Assembly (NCBI GenBank): GCA_020635855.1 | Contig: JACJYZ010000002.1 | Span: 1,426,001 to 1,490,000 of the forward strand | Length of the DNA stretch: 64,000 nucleotides | From: Flavobacteriales bacterium | GTDB lineage: Bacteria > Bacteroidota > Bacteroidia > JACJYZ01 | Reading direction: 5' to 3' | Shown: in pieces, positions 34,304-43,100 of the stretch | Layout: each line of letters starts with the position of its first letter | Numbering within the stretch: position 1 is the first letter of the stretch | Program-made: the position numbers and the translations under genes | Notes under the pieces: generated by a model | The model's input: the letters and a program-made list of their open reading frames with translations, nothing else | What the model was told of the DNA's origin: nothing | Database searches by the model: none

Positions 34304-35806
34304 ATGATTACACATCAACAACCTGTGGCCATGATGGTGGCCGGACTGCCCGGCAGCGGAAAGTCGGCACTCGCGCGTCTTCTGGCCCTTTACTGTCAGG
34401 CTGAACATCTCAATACCGACCTGGTTAGGAATGAAGCCGGCATGCGGGGAAAGTATGATGCGGTCAGTGTGAAGCAGGTGTATGAACGCATGTTTGAAAG
34501 GGCGAAGGAGGTGTTGAATGCGGGCCGTCATGTGATCGTGGATGCCACCTTTGCAGATGAGGAACGCCGCGCCGATTTTGAACGGGTTGTGTCCGGTGCG
34601 CAGGTGTTTCGAATTTTGGTGGTGTGTGATGAGCAAGCAGCATTGGAAAGGGTACGTCAATCCCGACCCGACAGTGAAGCGGGGGAGGAAGTGTATCTGC
34701 AAATGAAAAAAACATACGCGCCCTTTCGGCAGGATGTGATGCAGGTGGATTCCACGGATGTTCCCGCTCAAGACCAGGTAGATGTTGTGCTTGCAAAACT
34801 ATTGGAGAGCGGGTTTCCTGCGTCGGATGTGCGCACATCGGCCGATGTGATGGAGAAGGATCTTCACGGTGTGACGAATCGTTATGACACCCATATATCC
34901 ACGGTGCTTATTGCGCCGCCGTTTGCTTACAAACTCAAGAAGCATGAGCGGTTTAATTTCCTGGATTTTTCACGACTGGCCGATCGCCGTCATTTCTGTG
35001 AAGAAGAAGTGCGATTGAACAGCCGCCTGGCACCGGACATGTACCTTGGCGTTGTGCCGGTGGAGAAGGATGAAGTGTTGTTGGATTATGCCGTGAAGAT
35101 GAAAGCGCTGGATCCGGCTCTGCAGATGCATGTGATGTTGGAAAACGGACAGGTGACAGAGGCGCATGTGGAAGCCATTGCACGAAGGGTGGGTGTATTT
35201 CATGCGGGTGCAGAAAAAATATATGTCGGACAAGATGCCGGCGCATTGCTGAAACGCTTCATGAACATCCGTGATGCGTTGGATGCTGTGAAGAAAGATC
35301 TGCCCGCCCCGATGGTGAGGCGAGCAACAAAAGCAATGGAAGGTGTGGAGGTGTATCTTGGACAGGAAAAGAAATTCATAGAAAACAGGAGGCAGGCCGG
35401 TTGGGTGAGGGATGTGCATGGCGACCTGCATGCACGCAACATCTTCCTGTATGAAGACCCGGTTGTGTTTGATTGCATCGAATTCAACCCCGACTTCCGA
35501 CGCATCGACCTGTTGAATGAGGTGGCCTTCTTTTGCATGGACATGGAAGCGGCGGACAAACCCGAACTGGCTTCTGCGTTCATGAAGGCCTACCTGCCGT
35601 GTGTGCCCGGTGTGGATGAAGGGGCGGACTCATTGTTTATATATTTTAAAGCCTATCGCGCCAATGTGCGGGCCAAGGTGAATTTCCTCCAGGCAGCACA
35701 GGGGAAGCCCGGTTCGGAAGCAGCATTGAAAGCTGGTGTTCATTATCTGGGGTGGATGTGTACCTATATGGAGCAAATAAGCAATCGTTCCCGGATGCTA
35801 TCGTGA
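34304..35806 (+). CDS. P-loop kinase fused to an aminoglycoside-phosphotransferase-like domain
   Basis: Residues 1-170 are a COG0645-like P-loop kinase (Walker A AGLPGSGKSALA, HVIVDATFADEERR, lid RVRQSRPDSE). Residues 180-500 are an APH/COG2187-like kinase domain (YDTHISTVLIAPPFAYKLKKHERFNFLDFS, the HGDLHARNI catalytic loop at H372, metal-binding FDCIEFNPDFRRIDLLNEVAFFCMDME). Proteins combining these two parts are widespread and are often mislabelled as antibiotic resistance; the substrate is unknown. In the form I know, the APH part comes first, so the order here looks reversed. There is no reason to assume a resistance role. Confidence 0.87.
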   Translation: MITHQQPVAMMVAGLPGSGKSALARLLALYCQAEHLNTDLVRNEAGMRGKYDAVSVKQVYERMFERAKEVLNAGRHVIVDATFADEERRADFERVVSGAQVFRILVVCDEQAALERVRQSRPDSEAGEEVYLQMKKTYAPFRQDVMQVDSTDVPAQDQVDVVLAKLLESGFPASDVRTSADVMEKDLHGVTNRYDTHISTVLIAPPFAYKLKKHERFNFLDFSRLADRRHFCEEEVRLNSRLAPDMYLGVVPVEKDEVLLDYAVKMKALDPALQMHVMLENGQVTEAHVEAIARRVGVFHAGAEKIYVGQDAGALLKRFMNIRDALDAVKKDLPAPMVRRATKAMEGVEVYLGQEKKFIENRRQAGWVRDVHGDLHARNIFLYEDPVVFDCIEFNPDFRRIDLLNEVAFFCMDMEAADKPELASAFMKAYLPCVPGVDEGADSLFIYFKAYRANVRAKVNFLQAAQGKPGSEAALKAGVHYLGWMCTYMEQISNRSRMLS

Positions 35807-35893
35807 TGTGCGGGTGCATGAATGCGGATCTTAATCTTACCTTCGTCCCGTTCCTGCGAACATGACTGAGACGAATTATCAAACGCTTCCGAT

Positions 35894-37624
35894 TTGGTGC
35901 AGCTGATCATATTGATGACCTGGTGTGCATTGCTTTACCGGCCCGCACGCTACCTGTACGCCAGGTTCAGGGAGATGCCGCGTGTGGTCAGTTTGGTGGC
36001 GATGGGTTTCCTGGGCTTGTTGGTGTTGGTGTTTCACAATGTGATCACACGGGAAGGCTGGCCTTACAACCACGATTATCAGGCGATGCAGTTCAGAACC
36101 CTGGTCTATGCCTATCACTACGACCAGTTCGATTTTTTCCCGCTGTGGTCATCGGGGGAGGCGGGTGGCATGGGCAGTCCGCTGCCCTTGTTCTATCACA
36201 AACTGTTTTTCTGGGTGTCCGCATGTTTTTTTGAAGTATTGCACCACATGCAGGCATCCATCATCCTGGCGTGTGCCGTATTTGTTGCCGTTGGATGTGC
36301 GGGCGTGTTCAGATTTCTGCGCATCATGGGGCTTCGGATATGGCCTTCGGTGTTGATCGCATTCCTGCTTCCCCTGCAGCATTATGCATATACCGATTGG
36401 TTTGTGAGGGGAGCGGTGGCTGAATTCTCGGCCATGATGGTGATCCCATGGTTGTTTGTTTGGTGTGCACATTACCTCAAAACCGGGGTGTTCGGGTATT
36501 CCCTTGTTTGGGTCCTGCTGGCGGTTTACTTTGCGCATTCCATCATCGGTTACTATGCCGTATTGATTGTTTTGTGTGCGGTTGCCATCCGGTGGAATCA
36601 TCATTTCGAATGGGCGGAGGTTTGGTCAACCATCAGAAGAAGTGTTATTGCCGGTGTTGTTTTTGCGGGTGTAATGAGCATTTACCTTATTCCCGCATAC
36701 CTTGTTTCCGATTGGTACGATCCTTCCAAAATCAAAATGAACATTGTGGATTTTTTTAAGCCGTTGTGGTTGTACTTCTATGATGGCGATTATTCTTTCC
36801 ATGATTCGCCAAATGGCTACACCGTTCAGGTGAGTGGCGTGGTTTGGATCAGCATCGGTGTGCTCACATTGTGGTGGATGATCCATAAGGCGGTGGTTCG
36901 GGAGCGGGTGTTGTTGCCAACGCCTGCAGCGCATCTGATCAGGCTGCACCTGATGGCAAGTATGTTGTTTTGTTTCCTGCTCCAATTGTCTTTGTCCATG
37001 CCATTTTACTTCTTCGTGCCCGGTGCCGACTTCATTCAGTTTCCCTGGCGTCTGTTGTCGTTCATTGAAGTGTCGCTGATACTTGTGATCGGACTCATGG
37101 TTCTTCGGGTATCACAGGCCTATGGGAAGAATGCAGCTTTGGGTATGACCCTGCTTATGTTTGTTTCCATGGCATATGCTTACCCCGGTCGCGCAAGGCC
37201 GCATGATTCATGGGGGTGGTATGAGAGCCGGTTTTTCGAAGACGGGGTCAACCGGGGCGTGTTCGGTGGAGGAGAATACATTCCTAATGTGGCTGATACC
37301 ACGGCCGATGAAGGATACTACCGGCAGTTGGCGCAGAAAGGAATAGAGGTGTTATCCGGATCGGTTGTGACAGGTGAACGGGATGCCCTGGAAAATGCGG
37401 AGGCCCTCAGGCTTGTGTACCGGTTTGATGCGGAGCAGCCCGCCGAGGTGGCACTCCCGCTCAACTATTCAGGTCTCGAACGTATGGTTATAGAGAAAGA
37501 CGATATCCGGTTGAAGCTGGTTTGCACCCGCACCCCGGATGACCCGAGGATGCGGATTCATATCCCCGCGGGCCGTTCCACGGTGGTTGTGTTTTTGCCT
37601 TCCTTTGCCAATATTTTCCGATGA
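35894..37624 (+). CDS. polytopic membrane protein, GT-C/YfhO-like
   Basis: About ten hydrophobic segments fill residues 30-440 (VVSLVAMGFLGLLVLVFHN, ASIILACAVFVAVGCAGVF, VLIVLCAVAIRW, VIAGVVFAGVMSIYLIPAYL, MLFCFLLQLSLSMPFYFF). The first long loop carries the acidic stretch WPYNHDYQAMQFR, as in GT-C glycosyltransferases that use polyprenyl-phosphate sugars, and a soluble C-terminal domain of about 130 residues follows. The frame opens at TTG 35894; ATG 35915 is the first ATG and may be the true start. The exact family is not certain. It stands alone between the kinase/APH gene and rpmB. Confidence 0.75.
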   Translation: MVQLIILMTWCALLYRPARYLYARFREMPRVVSLVAMGFLGLLVLVFHNVITREGWPYNHDYQAMQFRTLVYAYHYDQFDFFPLWSSGEAGGMGSPLPLFYHKLFFWVSACFFEVLHHMQASIILACAVFVAVGCAGVFRFLRIMGLRIWPSVLIAFLLPLQHYAYTDWFVRGAVAEFSAMMVIPWLFVWCAHYLKTGVFGYSLVWVLLAVYFAHSIIGYYAVLIVLCAVAIRWNHHFEWAEVWSTIRRSVIAGVVFAGVMSIYLIPAYLVSDWYDPSKIKMNIVDFFKPLWLYFYDGDYSFHDSPNGYTVQVSGVVWISIGVLTLWWMIHKAVVRERVLLPTPAAHLIRLHLMASMLFCFLLQLSLSMPFYFFVPGADFIQFPWRLLSFIEVSLILVIGLMVLRVSQAYGKNAALGMTLLMFVSMAYAYPGRARPHDSWGWYESRFFEDGVNRGVFGGGEYIPNVADTTADEGYYRQLAQKGIEVLSGSVVTGERDALENAEALRLVYRFDAEQPAEVALPLNYSGLERMVIEKDDIRLKLVCTRTPDDPRMRIHIPAGRSTVVVFLPSFANIFR

Positions 37625-37725
37625 ACCAAGGGAAGAAGCAGGGTGGGTGAGGATATAATTCAGGAAGTTGTTTGGTAATGTTCAGATTATTTATGACATT
37701 TGCACTCCTTAAAAAGGTTAGCATT

Positions 37726-37965
37726 ATGGCACGTGTTTGTGAAATCACCGGTAAAAAGGTCATCGTAGGAAACAAAGTTTCCCACTCGAATATCAAAACC
37801 AAACGTACATTCCAACCCAACCTTCAGGTGAAGAAGTTTTTTATTCCTGAAGAGGATAAGTGGATCACGCTGAAGGTTTCTACCAGCGGTCTCCGTACCA
37901 TCAACAAAAAAGGCATTTACGCCTGTCTGAAGGAAGCCCGTGCAAAAGGGTTCACCCGTCAGTAA
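37726..37965 (+). CDS. rpmB: ribosomal protein bL28
   Basis: This 79-residue large-subunit protein reads MARVCEITGKKVIVGNKVSHSNIKTKRTF… to LRTINKKGIYACLKEARAKGF, the full bL28 pattern. The true start is the ATG at 37726; the frame upstream is not coding. In many Bacteroidota rpmB is followed by rpmG, a DUF4295 gene and ftsY, but here an intrinsic terminator follows at once. Confidence 0.96.
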   Translation: MARVCEITGKKVIVGNKVSHSNIKTKRTFQPNLQVKKFFIPEEDKWITLKVSTSGLRTINKKGIYACLKEARAKGFTRQ

Positions 37966-37990
37966 CAGATTCAGCATACTATATTTCCAA

Positions 37991-38018
37991 GAGCCTGAGC
38001 ATTCAGGCTCTTTTTTTT
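37991..38018 (+). terminator. intrinsic terminator of rpmB
   Basis: GAGCCTGA-GCAT-TCAGGCTC is a perfect stem followed by T8, 26 nt after the rpmB stop codon. Confidence 0.92.
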
Positions 38019-38098
38019 ATCCGTTGTGTCACCTACAATTTGCGGATTGTTATCTTGTGGAAGTTGTGTTGCATGTGTGTGTCAAATAATCTTCAACC

Positions 38099-38695
38099 AT
38101 GTCCATGTTTTCAGCTGTATTGATGATTTTTCTGGTGATGGACCCCTTCGGGAACATTCCGTTCTTTGTGGGTACGCTTCGCCATGTGGATCCGTCGCGT
38201 CACCGGAAAATCATTGTCAGGGAGTTGCTCATTGCATTGATGACACTCATGTTGTTCATGTTCGCCGGCAAGTACATCCTGCAGATGCTTCATATTTCAG
38301 AACCCTCGCTGACACTGGCCGGTGGGTTGATTCTATTGTTGATATCCATCAAGATGATTTTTCCGGGTTCGCAGGCGGATGGGAGGGAGACCATTGAAGG
38401 AGAGCCGTTCATTGTACCGCTGGCGATTCCCTATGTGGCGGGTCCTTCTGCCATGGCTACGGTGATGCTGATATTCAATCGTGAGCCCGGGCGGTGGATG
38501 GAATGGTTGCTGGCACTCGTGGTGGCATGGCTGCTGTGTAGCTGTTGCATCCTCGCATCGGGTGTGATCAGTCGCAAACTGGGAAACAAGGCCCTGGCTG
38601 CCGTTGAAAGGTTAATGGGGATGGTGCTTTCGGCGATGGCGGTTCAGATGATCATGACCGGTATCGCCCGGTTCATTCAGGCAATGCCTGCCTAG
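38099..38695 (+). CDS. MarC family integral membrane protein
   Basis: This 198-residue protein has six hydrophobic segments and the family patterns FLVMDPFGNIPFFVG near the N-terminus, SLTLAGGLILLLISIKMIF and PLAIPYVAGPSAMATVML. MarC proteins were named from the E. coli mar locus, but a role in multiple antibiotic resistance has not held up and the transported substrate is unknown. The gene converges with rarA, overlapping its end by 4 nt. Confidence 0.9.
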   Translation: MSMFSAVLMIFLVMDPFGNIPFFVGTLRHVDPSRHRKIIVRELLIALMTLMLFMFAGKYILQMLHISEPSLTLAGGLILLLISIKMIFPGSQADGRETIEGEPFIVPLAIPYVAGPSAMATVMLIFNREPGRWMEWLLALVVAWLLCSCCILASGVISRKLGNKALAAVERLMGMVLSAMAVQMIMTGIARFIQAMPA

Positions 38696-39978
38696 TATCC
38701 GTACTTGTCGCCCCAGCGTTTTCTGAGGAATTCACGCAGTTCGTTTTCCCTCGCGTTCTTGCCGGGATCATACATGCGTGTGCCTTCTATTTCATCGGGC
38801 AGGTATTCCTGGCGGGAGAAACTCCCGGGTTGATCGTGGCTGTATTCGTATTGTTTTCCGTAACCAAGGTCTTTCATCAATTGTGTCGGGGCGTTTCTAA
38901 GATGCAGCGGAACGGGAAGTGTACCGGTTTTTTTCACCAGTGCCATGGCCTCGTTGATGGCCTGGTAGGATGCGTTGCTTTTCGGGCTTGATGCCAGGTA
39001 GGTGGCGGTTTGAGAGAGGATGATCCGGCACTCGGGATACCCGATTGCATGCACGGCCTGGAAGCAGCTTTGCGCCATGACCAGGGCTGTAGGATTGGCG
39101 TTCCCGATGTCTTCAGATGCCAAAATCAGTAAACGACGTGCGATGAACAGCGGGTCTTCTCCGCCTTCAATCATCCTGGCCATCCAGTAAACCGCTGCGT
39201 TGGGGTCGCTGCCCCGGATGGATTTGATGAATGCCGAGATGATGTCGTAATGTGACTCACCGTTCTTGTCGTACCTGGCGAGGTTGCTCTGAATGACCTT
39301 GGTTACAAGTTCATCGGTGATGACGCCACCGTCCGGCGGCAGGGTTTCCGATACCATCTCCAGTGCGTTGAGTAACTTCCTGCCATCACCACCCGAAACC
39401 TGCAGCAATGCCCCGGTTTCCTTGAGTTCGATCTTGCGTTTGGATAAGTCCTCGTCTTCTGCAATGGCTTTGCGTAATAAACCTTCAAGATCTTCTTTAC
39501 CGAGGCTGTTGAGGGTATACACCTGGCACCTTGAAAGCAGGGGAGAGATCACTTCAAAGGAAGGGTTTTCCGTGGTGGCCCCGATCAGCGTGACCAGGCC
39601 TTTTTCAACGGCGCCCAGCAACGAGTCTTGTTGCGCTTTGCTGAATCTGTGAATTTCATCGATGAACAATACAGGACGTGGAAGCCCCATCCTTACTTCT
39701 TGTTCCGCTTTGTCAATCACCGCCCGTACGTCTTTTACACCCGATGTAACCGCACTCAATGCATACATGGGCATTTCCAGTTGGTGTGCCAGCAATTCTG
39801 CGAGTGTGGTTTTGCCCACACCCGGAGGCCCCCACAGGATCATGGAGGGGATTTTGCCGGCTTCAAAAATCCGCCTGAGCGGGCCGTCCGCGCCTATCAG
39901 GTGAGACTGCCCGGTATAGGCGTCCAATGTCTTCGGTCGCATGCGTTCTGCCAGAGGGGCGTGGTTCGGATTCATCAT
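38692..39978 (-). CDS. rarA: replication-associated recombination protein A (RarA/MgsA AAA ATPase)
   Basis: RarA is a clamp-loader-related AAA+ ATPase acting at stalled replication forks. The 428-residue protein opens with NHAPLAERMRPKTLDAYTGQSHLIGADGPLRRIFE, then Walker A GPPGVGKTTLAE, Walker B VLFIDEIHRFSKAQQD, sensor GATTENPSFEVISPLLSRCQVY and the C-terminal tetramerisation domain (GSDPNAAVYWMARMIEGGEDPLFIARRLLILASEDIGNANP). All are family hallmarks and the length is normal. A -7 box just before the ATG suggests a very short leader. Confidence 0.96.
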   Translation of the reverse strand: MMNPNHAPLAERMRPKTLDAYTGQSHLIGADGPLRRIFEAGKIPSMILWGPPGVGKTTLAELLAHQLEMPMYALSAVTSGVKDVRAVIDKAEQEVRMGLPRPVLFIDEIHRFSKAQQDSLLGAVEKGLVTLIGATTENPSFEVISPLLSRCQVYTLNSLGKEDLEGLLRKAIAEDEDLSKRKIELKETGALLQVSGGDGRKLLNALEMVSETLPPDGGVITDELVTKVIQSNLARYDKNGESHYDIISAFIKSIRGSDPNAAVYWMARMIEGGEDPLFIARRLLILASEDIGNANPTALVMAQSCFQAVHAIGYPECRIILSQTATYLASSPKSNASYQAINEAMALVKKTGTLPVPLHLRNAPTQLMKDLGYGKQYEYSHDQPGSFSRQEYLPDEIEGTRMYDPGKNARENELREFLRKRWGDKYGY

Positions 39979-39982
39979 GTGT

Positions 39983-39990
39983 CAAAGTTA
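39983..39990 (-). promoter_or_regulatory. -7 box of the rarA promoter
   Basis: The minus strand reads TAACTTTG, matching TAnnTTTG, only 4 nt before the rarA ATG (39978). The start of transcription would fall at or next to the start codon. Confidence 0.5.
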
Positions 39991-40079
39991 TTTGAAATCC
40001 TGGAAAGCACGACAGAAACCCCTTGTAAAGGAATGTTTAAATGCGAAGCAATAGCGTATGATCGAAACGGCTTTTTTAG

Positions 40080-40087
40080 TAAGTTTG
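40080..40087 (+). promoter_or_regulatory. -7 box of the giant PKD gene promoter
   Basis: TAAGTTTG fits TAnnTTTG and lies 33 nt before the ATG at 40121. A -33 element is not clear. Confidence 0.45.
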
Positions 40088-40120
40088 GGAGCATTTTGTG
40101 TTCCAGTAACCATCATTCGA

Positions 40121-43100
40121 ATGAAAAAAATTCTATACGCTTTTGCGTTTGCCATCATGGGTGTGACTGCCGTTGCGCAAACCCCAACCTTTGATCTTTC
40201 CGTTCAATCCGGTTGCCCTCCTTTGATGGTGAAAGCAACCAACACGTCCACACTGAAGCCGGGGATTCACTATCGGTGGTATTTCGGTGAAGGAAGTTAT
40301 ATCTGGTCCTACGATACGTCGGCGGTTCAACACCCGACCCACATATACAACACGGTTGGAAGTTACACGGTATACCTGGAGCAATTCGACGGCAGTTTCA
40401 ATTACTTAGGAGGTACCAACAAGGTGGTGACCGTGCAGGGATCAACCGGTCAGTTCTTTATCAATCCTTCCGACAGCGCTTGTCCGGGCACTTCCGTTCA
40501 GTTCTATACTTACATGACCAATTCGTCACATTCCTGGGATTTCGGTGACGGCAATACAGGGTCCGGGTCATCTGCATTTCACACCTTCACTACACCGGGA
40601 GTATATCCGGTAACCCTATACCTGACCACACCGTGCGGACCTGATACCATCGTTAAAATGTTCAAGGTGTCAACCAAAGTGCAGGCCCAGGGTGGTTTCA
40701 CACTTTCTTCACGGGATGTTTGCCTGGGAGAACCGGTCAGTTACAGCAGTTACTATACCAACCAGGCCACCCATTTTGATTTCGGAGATGGTGCAACAAG
40801 TTCCCAAACCTTCGGTAAGCACGTGTATGCCGCCCCCGGCCAATACTACATCAAGCAAGACGTGACCAATGCTTGCGGAAACTCAACCCAGGTGGTGGAT
40901 AGTGTGACGGTTCATTCCAACCTGCCCGTCAATCCGAGTGTATATATGAATCCTTCGCGGGATACCATTTGTCCGGGAGATGAGATCAATGTATACGTGT
41001 CGGGAGACTTCAAACAACTCAGGTTCAATTTCGGCGACGGAACCATTGTAAACCTGGGTGAAGGTCAGAATTACGCTTACCATACCTATAATCAGTTGGG
41101 CGACTATCCCATTTCGGCGCAGGTGACCAACTACTGCGGAAACGACAGCCTGCTCAAAGATACGGTTCATGTTGTAGGGTCCCAGGGCTTTGATCCCAAT
41201 GCGGTCATTCATCTTAATTCACATGATGTTTGTCCGGGAGCCAATGTTTCCATGTATCTCAGCAGCAACCAGTACTATCGGTCTTATGTGTGGACATATG
41301 GAGACGGAAGCAAAAAGGATTCATCCTCTTACTCCAGCACCAACCATGCATTCAAGTCGTTCGGACACTACCCGGTTGAGGTGAAAGTGTACAACGGTTG
41401 CGGTGAATCTCAGATCTACCAGGATTCCATTCATGTGGTGCCCAATGGCGGATTCCCCGATGGGGTCAATATCAACGGACCTAACATGGCCGTGTGTCCC
41501 CAGCAACCCATCAGCCTGGATGCTACCTATGGGTATAAGTTCTACGTGTGGAACATGGGAGACGGAAGTCCGAAAGATTCTACATCCGATGCGAGCAAAG
41601 ATTATTTCTACAGCACACCCGGAAACTACCAGGTGGCTTGCACCATCTACAATTTCTGCGGTGAGGATTCAACGGTGAAGTTTGCAGTGTCGGTTGATGG
41701 CAATGCCGGATTCCCGTCCGACCCTTATTTCAAGTTGGATCAAAACCCGGGTGGTGCGGTGTGCCCCGGTCAGGAGGTATTCCTGAATGCTCCGACCGGA
41801 TACGCCTCCTATGCGTGGGACTATGGTGACGGTTCTCCGGTTGATTCCACCTTTGATGCATCCCGCGGTCATGAATATCCGACCGAAGGGGAGTATACGG
41901 TCAATTGCCGCATTTATAATTATTGCGGAATAGATACTGTGTTGCAAGCAACAGTGAGTGTGCAGGATCATGTGCCGTTTCCAACGAATGATCCCAACTT
42001 CCGGATCAACACCAACACGAATGCCGTGTGTCCCGGACAACGGATGTCGTTCAACGGTCCTTCGGGTTACAAGTATTATGTATGGAACTATGGAGATGGC
42101 GTGGTTGATACCACCACCACGTACTGGCGGGATCACTTCTATACCACGCCCGGTACCTACGACCTGAAACTTACCATACAGAATTTCTGCGGAGATGACA
42201 CCACCATTTCCACTACGGTGCAGGTGGAAACGAATTTAGGTTTTCCGATGTACGGATTCGGCCTGAGTGTATACACCAGTCCGGCTTGCCCCGGTCAGCG
42301 AGTGAGTTTGTGTGCCCCTTACGGCAACAAGGCGTATGTGTTTGATTTCGGCGATGGCTCTCCGGTGGATTCTACCGGCAATTCCTGTTCGGATCATCGC
42401 TATGGCGCACCCGGTACCTATGCCGTAAGCGCCCGCGTCTATAACTTCTGCGGGTATGATACGGTGATAACCTCCTCGGTGGAAATTGATGACCAACTTG
42501 AATTTACATCCAGTCTGAGCATCGATTTCGAACCCCAGCACAGTTGCCCCAATCATGAAATTCAGATGAGCGCATCCGGCGGGTATGAGAGCTACGTGTG
42601 GTATTTCGGCGACGGGGATACAGCCTATGGTGGTTCTTCCGCAGCACATAGGTATGAGAACCCCGGTGTGTACCAGGTGGCTGTTAAGATCACCAACTAT
42701 TGCGGAGCGGATAGCACGATTGAGTCTTTTGTGACAGTGGATTCGCTGGCAACATTCTCCAGCAACATCAACATGAGCAGCTGGCCGGAAAGCAATTGTC
42801 CCGGCGACCTGGTTTCATTTGATGTTACGCGGGGTTTTGAAACCTATTTCTGGTCCTTCGGTGACGGAACTTTCGATACCACCAATACGGGTAGGATCGA
42901 TCACGTATATTCCGCATTGGGTAATTATTCTGCTTCCGTGACCATTATGAACGGATGTGGCAATACCATTACCAAGAAGCGTTCCGTGTCTGTGGTGAAC
43001 AATGCGGCAGTGCCGGAAATGGACCTGGAGGTAATCAGCTCTCCGCTTTGTCCCGGCGATAAAGTCATGCTCATTCCCGGCGGTGGAGATTCGGGTTATG

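Noticed and set aside
34304..35806. Reading the kinase/APH fusion as an antibiotic-resistance gene
   Set aside because: APH-like domain alone is not evidence; this fusion class is widespread and of unknown substrate.
38099..38695. Calling MarC a multidrug-resistance transporter
   Set aside because: The historical link of MarC to the mar phenotype has not been supported; substrate unknown.
40058..40120. Longer start for the giant PKD protein
   Set aside because: The signal peptide begins at 40121; the added residues would bury it.
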